58,372 bases of DNA from Thermotogota bacterium (GCA_030550315.1 JAUQPP010000004.1:1-58372); one strand, 5' to 3'. Counted from the stretch's first letter, positions 17,029 through 25,448 are shown. Notes: a model not told the origin generated them from the letters alone. Translations and numbers: made by a program.

Positions 17029-17601
17029 TTACAGCTCTTCGATGATAAAGTTATCGTTCGTGTATATACAAATCTCACTGGCTATTCTCATAGCTTCCTC
17101 GACGATTTTCCTTGCATCGTAATCTGTGTTTCTAAGCAGAGCACGTGCTGCAGCAAGAGCGTATGGACCTCCGGAACCTATTGCGGCGATATTCTCATCG
17201 GGTTGAATGACTTCTCCGGTTCCAGATAACACAAGTAGGTGTTCCGAGTCGGCGACAATAAGCATTGCTTCAAGCCGTCTGAGAGCACGATCTAATCTCC
17301 AATCTTTTGCTAACTCTACGGCCGCTTTCAGGAGGTTACCGTTCCACTCGCGGTACTTATTTTCGAAACGCTCAAGTAAAGTCATAGCGTCAGCAACGGC
17401 GCCTGCAAATCCGGCGAGTACTTTTCCATCACCGATCCTTCTCACTTTACGTGCCGAAGCTTTCATTACCATCGAACCGTAAGTAACCTGACCATCGGAC
17501 GCCATTACAACCTTTCCGTACCTCCTCACGGCCAGTACGGTTGTTGCATGCCAACTATGAGTTAAGGAGTGATAAACACTTTGATCCTTCACTTTTCTCA
17601 T
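17029..17601 (-). CDS. hslV: ATP-dependent protease subunit HslV
   Basis: This 190-residue protein is the proteasome-like peptidase of the HslUV (ClpQY) complex. The mature N-terminal nucleophile is most likely Thr20 in [10 protein letters not shown], followed by the MASDGQVT and [12 protein letters not shown] motifs of HslV. The first 19 residues form a propeptide longer than the usual few residues. The ATG overlaps the tsaC stop by four bases (ATGA). The ATPase partner HslU is not next to it or anywhere in the window, unlike the common hslVU arrangement. GAGGTG lies before the start. Confidence 0.93.
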   Translation of the reverse strand: MRKVKDQSVYHSLTHSWHATTVLAVRRYGKVVMASDGQVTYGSMVMKASARKVRRIGDGKVLAGFAGAVADAMTLLERFENKYREWNGNLLKAAVELAKDWRLDRALRRLEAMLIVADSEHLLVLSGTGEVIQPDENIAAIGSGGPYALAAARALLRNTDYDARKIVEEAMRIASEICIYTNDNFIIEEL

Positions 17602-18587
17602 TTTTTTTCACCTCTCACTGCTTTTTTTATTCTGTTCATTATCGAGAAAAATATACCGTACTCGGGCAATTTTTCAATCACTGCAGAGCTGTATGGTGAT
17701 TTATCTACATATCTCAGACTTTTGTAGAGATTCTGCGCTATCGTGTACGGTCGTTTTAAGCTACCTATGGTGAGTACATTTCTTGCGTTCTTTAAGAATT
17801 TCTCTTTGGATTCCTCAGTACATAGCACTAGGATATCGGTGTTTGCGAAGTTTGCGAGCTCCTCCGAATTAACAAGTTTCAACGGCTTATCGGGTGCGTA
17901 ATGCCTGTACTTCATCCCGGGTGAAAGAGGCCTGCTGGTTTCCTCGGGATTGAAGACATTAACTTTCCCAAAAAGTTCTTCGAGCTCTTCGATTGTAATG
18001 GGACCAGGACGAAGCACCAAAGGTGTCTCTCCTGTCAAATCCACTATTGTCGATTCTATTCCGAACGCACTTTCACCGCCGTCGATGATACACTCGATTT
18101 TCCCGTTCAGATCCTCGTAAACTGATTCGAACGTAGTTGGACTTGGCTTTCCGGAAAGATTAGCACTCGGTGCTGCAATGGGACCGGCGCACAATGCAAG
18201 TCGTTGGGCTATCGGGTGTGCCGGAAACCGTACTCCAACAGTGTTTAAGCCCCCTGTGACTTCGTTGGGTACGTGTGGACGCTTTCTGAAAACAAAGGTC
18301 ACTGGACCTGGGGTAATTTTCTTAATCACAGGCCAGTACCTTTCATCAACGTAGCACACTTCTTCGAACTGCTCAAGACTACTGACGTGTACAATCAACG
18401 GATTGTCAGCTGGTCTGCCCTTGACTGCGAAGATTTTCCTAACTGCTCCGGGCATGAAAGCGAGTGCACCAAGCCCATAAACTGTCTCGGTTGGAAAGGC
18501 AACAAGCCCACCGTTTTTGAGAATCTTGCATGCTTGAGAGATGTCATCTTTGTAAGGATCGCCAACCTTTAGGATCAACGTTTCCAT
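17598..18587 (-). CDS. tsaC: threonylcarbamoyl-AMP synthase (TsaC/Sua5 type)
   Basis: The 329-residue product has the YrdC domain ([16 protein letters not shown] near residue 30, [30 protein letters not shown]...STIVDLTG) plus the C-terminal Sua5 domain (from about residue 215). It makes the threonylcarbamoyl-AMP used for t6A37 in ANN-decoding tRNAs. The ATG at 18587 overlaps the stop of the upstream phospholipase-D-like gene (TGATG) with GGAG eight bases before it, and is preferred to a TTG at 18602. Confidence 0.93.
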   Translation of the reverse strand: METLILKVGDPYKDDISQACKILKNGGLVAFPTETVYGLGALAFMPGAVRKIFAVKGRPADNPLIVHVSSLEQFEEVCYVDERYWPVIKKITPGPVTFVFRKRPHVPNEVTGGLNTVGVRFPAHPIAQRLALCAGPIAAPSANLSGKPSPTTFESVYEDLNGKIECIIDGGESAFGIESTIVDLTGETPLVLRPGPITIEELEELFGKVNVFNPEETSRPLSPGMKYRHYAPDKPLKLVNSEELANFANTDILVLCTEESKEKFLKNARNVLTIGSLKRPYTIAQNLYKSLRYVDKSPYSSAVIEKLPEYGIFFSIMNRIKKAVRGEKK

Positions 18588-19513
18588 CAGTATCCACTCC
18601 AAAGTATCTCAAAGATTTTTTCGTATTTTTTTAACAGCCAAGGATTTTTACTCGTGTAGAGCATCTCAACATTTCGGTGGAATCCGCTCTCAGTGTAGTT
18701 TGTCGAACCGGTTAACAACGTGTCCTCAGTCAAGATGAACTTGTGATGCATCAGCCTGAAGCTGATAATCTTTAATTTCGAGAATCCAAACTTGTAAATC
18801 GGACTTCTTTTAAACCAGCGATCCGTTATAACACGCACATCAAGTCCCTGACTTTCTTTAAACTTCAACGTGGCCATAACTTCCTGGTCAGTTAGCGCGT
18901 ACATGCATACCCATACACGTTTTCTAGCGCTTTGCAAAACACGTAAAACATGATTTTCGACATTGTCAAGTGGTGAAACGGTGAAACCTTGGACCTCTGT
19001 AATTTTACCATGATTCCAAATGTTAAGAAAGAACGTTTTGAATCTTTCACTGTAAGATTGATTGAAAATTAAGATATCGTTAAGTGAGTTTCGCAGACCG
19101 CTAACGCTGAAATTGGCTGAGCCAAATATCACGCCGTGCTCGTTTACCGCAAATTTCACATGATGCAGTCCCTTTTCCGCATCGACTTTACTTGGGATGC
19201 CGAATACCGGTTTTTCCGTAATTACGCGGACGTCCACTCCTTGAGCTCTTAATTCCCTTAGCGCATCGATTATCTCCGGATGGTCAACGTGCAGCGCGGA
19301 GATATAGATAAACTCTCTTGAGGACTGAATAAAGTTCAAAACGATACCCTCGAGGCTGCCGTCCAGTGTGAAGAACACCTGTGGCCCTTGCGAGTACAGG
19401 TGAGATGTTATACTGAATATAATGAAAGTAACGGGAAGGATTGTAAGAATTATCAAAATCTTTGTGGTCGTAGCGGGATGTGATTTCATGTTGTCCTTCG
19501 ATTCATCCTTCAA
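18587..19513 (-). CDS. membrane-anchored phospholipase D-like protein
   Basis: The 308-residue product has one N-terminal membrane helix (residues about 19-41) and two HKD-type motifs: HHVKFAVNEHGVIFGSANFS and MHHKFILTEDTLLTGSTNYT. Both halves are needed for one active site in this superfamily of phosphodiesterases, nucleases and lipid synthases. The helix followed by the catalytic domain suggests action outside the membrane. The substrate is unknown. It overlaps the upstream ABC permease gene by 11 bases and tsaC by three, so it is locked into this operon. Confidence 0.85.
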   Translation of the reverse strand: MKDESKDNMKSHPATTTKILIILTILPVTFIIFSITSHLYSQGPQVFFTLDGSLEGIVLNFIQSSREFIYISALHVDHPEIIDALRELRAQGVDVRVITEKPVFGIPSKVDAEKGLHHVKFAVNEHGVIFGSANFSVSGLRNSLNDILIFNQSYSERFKTFFLNIWNHGKITEVQGFTVSPLDNVENHVLRVLQSARKRVWVCMYALTDQEVMATLKFKESQGLDVRVITDRWFKRSPIYKFGFSKLKIISFRLMHHKFILTEDTLLTGSTNYTESGFHRNVEMLYTSKNPWLLKKYEKIFEILWSGY

Positions 19514-20624
19514 ATTTGTGAAATTTTTTCATACCTGTGATAACGACGGAAATGGAAATCAATAAGTAAACCAAAGGTACCAGATAATGATTGTTCGCGA
19601 TACTGTTAAGCCCCATCACCTTTCTCACCGAATCAACCGTGTAGGTGATTGGTAAAAAGCGTGCGACGACTTGGACAAAGGACGGAATTTGTTTGAGCGG
19701 GAAGTAGAAACCACCAGCGAACATCTGAACTTGGAAAAATATTTGCTCAAAAGCTACAATGGCCGATGAACGGTTTTCGAAAACCAGAACGGCGAGCGTT
19801 AAGAATGTCAGTACCAACGCGGAGATTAGCGAGTTAAATATTAAACTTGGCAGGTAAGAGACAACATCCACACCCTTTAGCCAAGCAACGAATGTCAGAA
19901 TGGAAATCCCGAGCACAAGGCTTGTCAAATTTACGATAGCCACGAAGAGGTAAATCTTGAGTAAGTTAAACGGACTAACGGAAAGACGTTTAATCATCTT
20001 TCTTCTGTTCAGCCAAAGCATGTCGTTCATGAAGCCAAACAGGTAAACTGAAAGCCAAGCCATACCAACAACACCGGGGAAGATGAAATTGTTGTAATCA
20101 ACTCGACGGGTTGAAAGATTGTGGATCACCATCTCAACCCGATCTTGCACATCTAACGTATCGAGAATACCTCTGACCATTTCAAACGCAAGTTTTGAAC
20201 CATCCCGAACGGGAATGTAGTGTACCTCTACCGTGACTGGCTTGAAAAACTTTGTGCGCCTAAGTAGCAAAGCGCGTGAGTAAATAGCATCGAATCCTTC
20301 AGGAAGTACTACAAGAACATCAAAAGTCTCTCTTTCGAGAGCTTTTAAGTATTCCTTGATTTTTTCCTTTTTGCTATATGGGAAAAATTTTGGGCTGATT
20401 TGTTGGATTCCGCTGAATGCCCGTTCGAGAATTTCACTTTCCCCAATTATCGCGACCTTAACGGTAACATTTTGTTCGACGTTGCCGAAGATAGAGGTCA
20501 GAATTAAAAAGAGGATGGTTGGAAATACCACAAGCCAGAAGATCGCTTCTTTGGATCTTAAAAAGAGTTGTTTGTACAATCCATCGAGTACAACTAAATC
20601 ACGTCCGAACCAAACTTTTGGCAT
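19503..20624 (-). CDS. ABC-2 type transporter permease
   Basis: The 373-residue protein has an N-terminal membrane helix (FWLVVFPTILFLILTSIFG), a large extracytoplasmic domain (to about residue 180) and five or more C-terminal helices, the layout of ABC-2 export permeases of the YhaP/DrrB/LinY kind. It pairs with the ATPase encoded just upstream and probably with the second permease at 21612. The cargo is unknown. AGGAGGAATCTC lies before the ATG. Confidence 0.85.
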   Translation of the reverse strand: MPKVWFGRDLVVLDGLYKQLFLRSKEAIFWLVVFPTILFLILTSIFGNVEQNVTVKVAIIGESEILERAFSGIQQISPKFFPYSKKEKIKEYLKALERETFDVLVVLPEGFDAIYSRALLLRRTKFFKPVTVEVHYIPVRDGSKLAFEMVRGILDTLDVQDRVEMVIHNLSTRRVDYNNFIFPGVVGMAWLSVYLFGFMNDMLWLNRRKMIKRLSVSPFNLLKIYLFVAIVNLTSLVLGISILTFVAWLKGVDVVSYLPSLIFNSLISALVLTFLTLAVLVFENRSSAIVAFEQIFFQVQMFAGGFYFPLKQIPSFVQVVARFLPITYTVDSVRKVMGLNSIANNHYLVPLVYLLISISVVITGMKKFHKFEG

Positions 20625-20664
20625 GAGATTCCTCCTTAGATTTTTTCTTCCTGGATTTCCACAC

Positions 20665-21543
20665 CTAGTCTATTCTTCTACCTGTTAGCTTGAGAAAGAC
20701 GTCCTCCAAAGTAGGGTGTCTGACGATAAAGTTCTCAACACCTACATCCAGTAATCTTTTGATAGCTCCCGGCGCATCCGGGGTGCTTATAATTGCGACG
20801 TCGCCGGTTACTACTGTTTCTTCAAACAAATGCGCGTGTGTTGCAGGGAACTCGATAACCGCGTTTAAGCCGGATGAGGTGATAAGTTCCTGAGGACTTC
20901 CCCAAGCGATTATTTTTCCGCTATCCATGATGTAAACCATATCCGAGAGTTGATGGGCTTCATCCATGTAGTGTGTGGTCAGTATGATTGATTTTCCGAG
21001 AGACTTAAAATGCTTGATAACATCCCAGAGATGATGTCTGGCATGTGGGTCCAAACCGACCGTGGGTTCATCGAGTAACACGAGTTCCGGATCGTTAACA
21101 AACGCAAGAGCAACGGCTAGACGTTGTTTCTGCCCTCCCGATAAATGCCGCACACGTTTTTTCAGACTCTCCTCCAAATCGAACATTGTGATAATTTCGT
21201 TCAGCGGCAAAGAACGATTGTAGAGTGAGGAGTAAAGTTTCAGGGTTTCTAAGACGGTTAGTTCTTCGAAGAAGAAGTTCTCTTGAAAGCAAACACCTAG
21301 CCGTTCCTTCACCTCATTGGTAATGGTATTGAATGTTCCAAAGTATTCGATGGTACCGTGATCTGGTGTTCTCAATCCCTCAATGATTTCTATCGTTGTC
21401 GTCTTACCTGCACCGTTTGGTCCAAGTATTGAGACTAATTGTCCTTTCTCAACAATGAATGATACCCCATCTACGGCTTTGATACTGCCATAATATTTCC
21501 TAAGATTTTCGACGCGAAGTACAGTTCGAAGGTTTTTTCTCAT
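20665..21543 (-). CDS. ABC transporter ATP-binding protein
   Basis: This 292-residue ATPase has Walker A GPNGAGKTTT, the Q-loop CFQENFFF, signature LSGGQKQRLAVAL, Walker B LVLLDEPTVGLDP and the switch His (LTTHYMDEA). The GLDPHARHHLW and HYMDEAHQLSDMVYIMD features and the C-terminal extension fit the DrrA/CcmA/NatA-like export subfamily. It lies between the two ABC-2 permease genes, so the complex may be a heterodimeric exporter. Confidence 0.92.
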   Translation of the reverse strand: MRKNLRTVLRVENLRKYYGSIKAVDGVSFIVEKGQLVSILGPNGAGKTTTIEIIEGLRTPDHGTIEYFGTFNTITNEVKERLGVCFQENFFFEELTVLETLKLYSSLYNRSLPLNEIITMFDLEESLKKRVRHLSGGQKQRLAVALAFVNDPELVLLDEPTVGLDPHARHHLWDVIKHFKSLGKSIILTTHYMDEAHQLSDMVYIMDSGKIIAWGSPQELITSSGLNAVIEFPATHAHLFEETVVTGDVAIISTPDAPGAIKRLLDVGVENFIVRHPTLEDVFLKLTGRRID

Positions 21544-21611
21544 GCGTAACGAATCCTCCCTTTCCGTTTCCAGAGGGTTGTTGCGTGAATCTTATGTCCA
21601 TAAAACTTATC

Positions 21612-22634
21612 TTAAGCCGTGTCGCTCATCTGCAAGAATTTGCGTGTTGCTAGCCCTGTCATCATTGCCCCAAAACTGATGAAAGCAATACATATGAGTA
21701 AGAAATGACTCCAATTGACCGTTTCGATACCGTAAATCTTTTGGAGTAGTAAGTGAACGTACCTTGGAGGTGTTAAATATGTTACAACCCTAAGGTAGCT
21801 TGGTAATATGCTCACTGGAAAGTAGACACCTGAAAAAAATATGAATATTGTGAAAACTAACTGTGACAGAGATGGTGCAGCTTTTTTGAAGAGTAATGAA
21901 AGTAGGATCCCTAAAGCAAGGTTGATCATAATTGCCGCAATCACAACTAGAAGGTAAGCCCACAGCGTATTCAACGGGACGAACAAGTTTTCACCAAACA
22001 GTATTAACGAGAGTAGAACATTTAGCGCTGAAGAAAGCAATCCCGTAATTACTTGGGCACTCCCCACTCCCAAGGCAAGTCTTAGTGGGTCGATAGGGGT
22101 TACGCTGAAGCGTTTAAACAAACCGTAGCGAACATAGTCGGAGTATATTCTCACACCAGCATTCAAACCTATGGATAAAAACGATATAGTAATTACACCG
22201 AGTATGGTGTACTTTAACTCGGATATTGAATGTCCGATATTTAATTTATGCTCTCTAACCTCTACAACCTTTTTTTCAGACTTTGCACTCGCATAAGCAA
22301 GTCTAAAGAATTCGAACTCACCCTGTGCAAGGTCAATAGGACTCTTCACGTAAACATCTATCCGGTTGTTGATAGCAACGATTACTACATCGTACTTTAA
22401 ATTTTTTACTTCGTCTTTGGAAGGTACGTTGGCCAGTCGAACGAAATTTGCTCCCACCTTAACGTTTACATCGGAATAGAGGGCTGTTGTTGGTTTTTGG
22501 GCTCCGCCTTTTCCGAAAATTGAGCCGAAAAGTATCAGAAAAATGACAGGAAGAATAATGTTCATAAAGAAAACAAACCTGTCACGGAAGTTTATGAGTA
22601 AGAAGCTAAGTACCAGCCTTAATGTCGATTTCAG
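21612..22634 (-). CDS. ABC-2 type transporter permease (probable CTG start)
   Basis: The protein has one N-terminal helix (FVFFMNIILPVIFLILFGSIFG), an extracytoplasmic domain and about five C-terminal helices, like the permease at 19503. The start is unusual. In-frame ATGs at 22697 and 22685 have no ribosome site and fall only about 5-17 bases after the predicted transcription start, whereas GGAGGT (22641-22646) sits six bases before a CTG at 22632-22634. I therefore give CTG as the likely start, with ATG 22697 as the alternative. It is the first gene of the long minus-strand run. Confidence 0.8.
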   Translation of the reverse strand: MKSTLRLVLSFLLINFRDRFVFFMNIILPVIFLILFGSIFGKGGAQKPTTALYSDVNVKVGANFVRLANVPSKDEVKNLKYDVVIVAINNRIDVYVKSPIDLAQGEFEFFRLAYASAKSEKKVVEVREHKLNIGHSISELKYTILGVITISFLSIGLNAGVRIYSDYVRYGLFKRFSVTPIDPLRLALGVGSAQVITGLLSSALNVLLSLILFGENLFVPLNTLWAYLLVVIAAIMINLALGILLSLLFKKAAPSLSQLVFTIFIFFSGVYFPVSILPSYLRVVTYLTPPRYVHLLLQKIYGIETVNWSHFLLICIAFISFGAMMTGLATRKFLQMSDTA

Positions 22635-22708
22635 AGTTTCACCTCCGAAGATAACGCACTCGTAGGGCGATTCCAACGTTCCCATACTATGGTTCACTTT
22701 ACGTTACT

Positions 22709-22717
22709 ATTTTAGCA
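22709..22717 (-). promoter_or_regulatory. probable promoter of the ABC transporter operon (extended -10)
   Basis: Minus-strand TGC-TAAAAT, an extended -10 box, 75 bases upstream of the probable CTG start. A matching -35 box at 17 bases is weak. Confidence 0.45.
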
Positions 22718-22744
22718 CACGCTTTTTAAAAGACCTACAAAAAA

Positions 22745-22772
22745 CAAAGGCCGGGGAAAATCCGGCCATTTT
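22745..22772 (-). terminator. intrinsic terminator of the padR/NifX-like operon
   Basis: GGCCGG (22749-22754) and CCGGCC (22762-22767) form a stem with a seven-base loop. On the minus strand it is followed by TTTGTTTTTTG, a proper T-run. Confidence 0.85.
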
Positions 22773-22815
22773 CTACGCTTGAGACCTGGATTTAATATAT
22801 TCTGTACAACTTTCT

Positions 22816-23292
22816 TTAAATCTTTCTAACGGTGACGTCCTTGAGTGCTCCGGTCATGAACTGTGCGATGGCATTGGCCACACTTGTTCCCAGTCGGACT
22901 AGATACACTCCTATCTTTTTATTCTTCAGTTCTTTGAACATGTGTGGGCCAACTCTAACTGCGATCACTCCATCCACGTTTCCAATAGTAGTGAACACCT
23001 CATCGTGCCCATGTCCGTGGCCTACTTCATGACCACGCCCGTACACATGTCCATGGTGGTGCCCATTTCCAAGTCCCACATAACGACCAAGGGCATTATC
23101 ATCGGTGTGAAACTTTCCAGCCCTACCTTCTATTTGATACCCGCGTCTATGAGAGTGAAGGTTTTCAACCAATTTCCTTGTTTTCTCCTTACCGTCTTCG
23201 ATCTCAGCTATAACGAAGTACTTAGCCTTTCCAAAATGTGGTGCCACTGTTGTTCCATCGTCCGTTGGTATCGCGATCGTAACCTTCCTCAT
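22816..23292 (-). CDS. NifX/NifB-type cofactor-binding protein with His-rich insert
   Basis: The 158-residue protein has the dinitrogenase iron-molybdenum cofactor-biosynthesis fold (IAIPTDDGTTVAPHFGKAKYF at the start; VDGVIAVRVGPHMFKELKNKKIGVYLV, then TSVANAIAQFMTG). A histidine/glycine-rich insert (about residues 73-97, with GHHHGH and GHGHGHDE) splits the domain and is well suited to bind metal. Nitrogenase genes are not seen, so the protein probably handles an iron-sulfur or other metal species. It follows the PadR regulator by 17 bases and shares its promoter and terminator. Confidence 0.85.
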   Translation of the reverse strand: MRKVTIAIPTDDGTTVAPHFGKAKYFVIAEIEDGKEKTRKLVENLHSHRRGYQIEGRAGKFHTDDNALGRYVGLGNGHHHGHVYGRGHEVGHGHGHDEVFTTIGNVDGVIAVRVGPHMFKELKNKKIGVYLVRLGTSVANAIAQFMTGALKDVTVRKI

Positions 23293-23309
23293 ATCCTCAA
23301 ACCTCCTTT

Positions 23310-23717
23310 TTATGTTCTTCCAAAACCCTCGTTCGTATTTTGGTTCGAATGCAGGAACTTTTCAAAGTAATCTTTTAACCTTCCGATGAACTGCACCATC
23401 TCTTCAAAGAGTTTCTCACCTTCAGATGTTAACCGGTAAATCTTCCTTAGCCCTCCATCTCCCGCCTCAACGGTGTAAGTTAAAAACCCCTGAGCCTCTA
23501 ACTTTCTCAACACACCGTAAACCACACTTGGATCGTGTGGGAATGGATAATAATCAACTCTCGAAAGGTGTTCAACAAGCTCGTATCCGTGCATGGGCTG
23601 GTCCTTTAGCATCTTCAACAGAACCGCGACCAAAAAATCTCCTGTTGTAAACCCCGTTTCTTCACACCGATGCAAACTACCTACAGTACCGTGATGACAA
23701 CCGCACCTGCGGCGCAT
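23310..23717 (-). CDS. PadR-family transcriptional regulator
   Basis: The 135-residue protein carries the PadR winged-helix domain (FLVAVLLKMLKDQPMHGYELVEHLSR...PSVVYGVLRKLEAQGFLTY...RKIYRLTSEGEKLF) and a short C-terminal helix for dimer formation. Its first 20 residues are unusual for the family: MRRRCGCHHGTVGSLHRCEE has three Cys and three His and could bind metal. GAGGTG precedes the ATG. The neighbour is a His-rich metal-binding-type protein, and a 12-base palindrome lies within this gene's promoter, so metal-responsive autoregulation is a reasonable inference. Confidence 0.9.
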   Translation of the reverse strand: MRRRCGCHHGTVGSLHRCEETGFTTGDFLVAVLLKMLKDQPMHGYELVEHLSRVDYYPFPHDPSVVYGVLRKLEAQGFLTYTVEAGDGGLRKIYRLTSEGEKLFEEMVQFIGRLKDYFEKFLHSNQNTNEGFGRT

Positions 23718-23772
23718 TAAATCACCTCTTCTTTTTTTCTTTCATCCATCTACTTTTTTCATCGCAATATTA

Positions 23773-23801
23773 ATTATAAATCATTAATGATAATATGTCA
23801 A
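23773..23801 (-). promoter_or_regulatory. consensus promoter of padR with palindromic operator in the spacer
   Basis: Minus-strand TTGACA (23796-23801), exactly 17 bases, then TATAAT (23773-23778): a perfect sigma-70-type consensus. The spacer contains the 12-base palindrome ATCATTAATGAT (23780-23791), a likely repressor site, probably for PadR itself. The rest of the 384-base gap between padR and hsp20 (23802-23994) is AT-rich and shows no further feature that I can support. Confidence 0.8.
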
Positions 23802-23994
23802 TATTCCTTGAAGGTAGTGTGTTTAAGGGCTAAAAGGTTGTTGAAGCGTCTATCGGGAAACTCTGATGGTCGAAAAACGTAAAAAGAGTATTTGGCAATC
23901 AAATATTACGAGTGATTAACATTTTTAAATCTTTTAAATTACGCAATTTAATAAACTTATTAGTTGTCAAATAGCGAAATTACCGGATTTTGAA

Positions 23995-24021
23995 TTAGCA
24001 CTCTTGACAAAAAAGTGATAA
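23995..24021 (+). promoter_or_regulatory. CIRCE-like operator (HrcA site) upstream of hsp20
   Basis: TTAGCACTC, nine bases, AAGTGATAA. The left arm is identical to the CIRCE consensus, the right arm matches seven of nine positions, and the spacing is exact. It covers the -35 box of the hsp20 promoter, the position expected for repression by HrcA. Confidence 0.7.
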
Positions 24022-24031
24022 CAAGTATAAT
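24004..24031 (+). promoter_or_regulatory. hsp20 promoter
   Basis: TTGACA (24004-24009), 16-base spacer, TATAAT (24026-24031): both boxes are perfect consensus. The leader before the ATG is about 64 bases. Confidence 0.85.
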
Positions 24032-24101
24032 ATAGTTGGAAATTGATGGAACGGGTAAAACCGAATCAAAAACGAAAAAGTAAGGGGCGGGAGGTGATAG
24101 T

Positions 24102-24530
24102 ATGTTGGCAAGAAGAACGGACTTGTTTGAACCATTCATGGAACTCCAGAGGGAGATCGACAAACTCTTCAGTGATTTTATGAAACCATTCAGGATGGAT
24201 GTTGAATTTCTTCCAAGGGTTGATGCTTACGAGACGGAGGACAAGGTCGTACTTGAAGTTGAACTACCTGGTGTTAAAAAGGATGATCTAAAAGTCACCG
24301 TTGAAGACGGAGTTTTGAAGATTTGCGGCGAAAAGAAGAGTGAGCGCGAAGAGAAAAACAGAAACTACAGGCTTGTCGAAAGAAGCTATGGTAAGTTTGA
24401 AAGGTCCTTCTTGTTACCGGATTACGTGGACGTGAAAAACATCTCTGCGAAATACGTAGACGGAGTTCTAATCCTTGAACTACCGAAGAAGAGGGAAGAA
24501 AAACCAGCTCTAGAGATAAAGATCGAGTAA
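24102..24530 (+). CDS. Hsp20/alpha-crystallin family small heat-shock protein
   Basis: This 142-residue cytoplasmic chaperone holds unfolded proteins in large oligomers. The alpha-crystallin domain runs from about residue 40 to 130 (VDAYETEDKVVLEVELPGVKKDDLKVTVEDGVLKICGEK, then YGKFERSFLLPDYVD and a VDGVLILELPK ending), with a short tail bearing a PALEIKIE element like the usual I-x-I motif. GGGAGGTGAT precedes the ATG. It is a single-gene unit with its own consensus promoter, CIRCE-like operator and strong terminator. Confidence 0.95.
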   Translation: MLARRTDLFEPFMELQREIDKLFSDFMKPFRMDVEFLPRVDAYETEDKVVLEVELPGVKKDDLKVTVEDGVLKICGEKKSEREEKNRNYRLVERSYGKFERSFLLPDYVDVKNISAKYVDGVLILELPKKREEKPALEIKIE

Positions 24531-24544
24531 CCGTAGACAATTAA

Positions 24545-24586
24545 AAAGCAAAAGGCACCTTGTTAGAGGTGCCTTTTGCTTTATTC
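24545..24586. terminator. strong bidirectional terminator between hsp20 and rpe
   Basis: A 16-base-pair perfect stem (24545-24560 with 24567-24582) around a six-base loop, with A-runs and T-runs on both sides; it can stop both convergent transcripts. Confidence 0.92.
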
Positions 24587-24600
24587 ATTTTTGACAAAAT

Positions 24601-25251
24601 TTATTTACCAGATTTCATCAACATCTCTCTTAATGTTGGTAATTGTTCGTTTCTGAAAACGCCGTAACCCATAACCAGTATATCGACACCCAGGTTAACC
24701 AAGCGTAGCGCGTTCTCGTTTCCAACCCCGCCGTCAACTTGGATTTTGAAATTCAGACCTTTAGAATTTCTTAGGGAATTTAATTTTTCGATTTTTTCAA
24801 ACATTGTGGGGATGAACTTCTGCCCAGAAAAGCCGGGATTAACTGTCATTATCAAGACACCATCCACGTAAGGAAGGATTTCATCCAGAATGCTGACAGG
24901 AGTTGCTGGATTTATCGAAACGAAAGCTTCGGCACCGAGTTCTCTGATTCTGGAAATCGTTCTGTGGAGATGATAGCAAGTTTCGTAATGTACGGTTATT
25001 CTGCTCGCTCCACCATCGATGAACTTTTCGATGTGGTCTTCTGGGTTTGTTACCATCAAGTGCGCGTCAATGGGTAGATCAGTTATTTTTCTTACTGCTT
25101 CAAGAATTGGATAACCGAACGTGAGGTTGGGAACAAAGTGGCCGTCCATTATGTCCAGGTGGATCTCATCGATGTATGGTAGTACGCGAGATATTTCACC
25201 TTTGAGGTTTGAGAAATCAGCTGCTAGTACAGATGCGGAGATTTTCACCAT
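24601..25251 (-). CDS. rpe: ribulose-phosphate 3-epimerase
   Basis: This 216-residue TIM-barrel enzyme interconverts ribulose 5-phosphate and xylulose 5-phosphate in the pentose phosphate pathway. Motifs: ISASVLAADFSNL, IHLDIMDGHFVPNLTFG (catalytic Asp and metal His), DAHLMV, VNPGFSGQ and VDGGVG. The ATG at 25251 has GGAGGG close upstream; the in-frame ATG at 25266 does not. Single gene with its own promoter. Confidence 0.95.
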   Translation of the reverse strand: MVKISASVLAADFSNLKGEISRVLPYIDEIHLDIMDGHFVPNLTFGYPILEAVRKITDLPIDAHLMVTNPEDHIEKFIDGGASRITVHYETCYHLHRTISRIRELGAEAFVSINPATPVSILDEILPYVDGVLIMTVNPGFSGQKFIPTMFEKIEKLNSLRNSKGLNFKIQVDGGVGNENALRLVNLGVDILVMGYGVFRNEQLPTLREMLMKSGK

Positions 25252-25291
25252 TCTTGAGCCCTCCAAACTTTTATTTTGATATTCTTTAGGG

Positions 25292-25300
25292 ATTATATCA
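25292..25300 (-). promoter_or_regulatory. rpe promoter (extended -10)
   Basis: Minus-strand TGATATAAT about 40 bases before the rpe ATG; a consensus -35 is not visible. Confidence 0.5.
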
Positions 25301-25351
25301 CGTTTGATCGGTGTTGACCAGCAGAAGAATTTTCCGATTAATTAACATATT

Positions 25352-25380
25352 CACTGATACGAGTTATTTTGATATAATTA
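25352..25380 (+). promoter_or_regulatory. promoter of the phoH-pgpH-ybeY operon
   Basis: TTCACT (25352-25357), 17 bases, TATAAT (25375-25380) preceded by TGA, an extended -10. Confidence 0.65.
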
Positions 25381-25448
25381 ACGTAAAGTGGGAAGGTGCC
25401 TTAAAGTTTTGAAGGGCGCCTTTAAAAATTGCTAAGAGAGGTGTGTAC

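Noticed and set aside
22816-23292. Nitrogenase cofactor role for the NifX-like protein
   Set aside because: No nif structural or assembly genes are present, and stand-alone proteins of this fold are common in anaerobes without nitrogenase.
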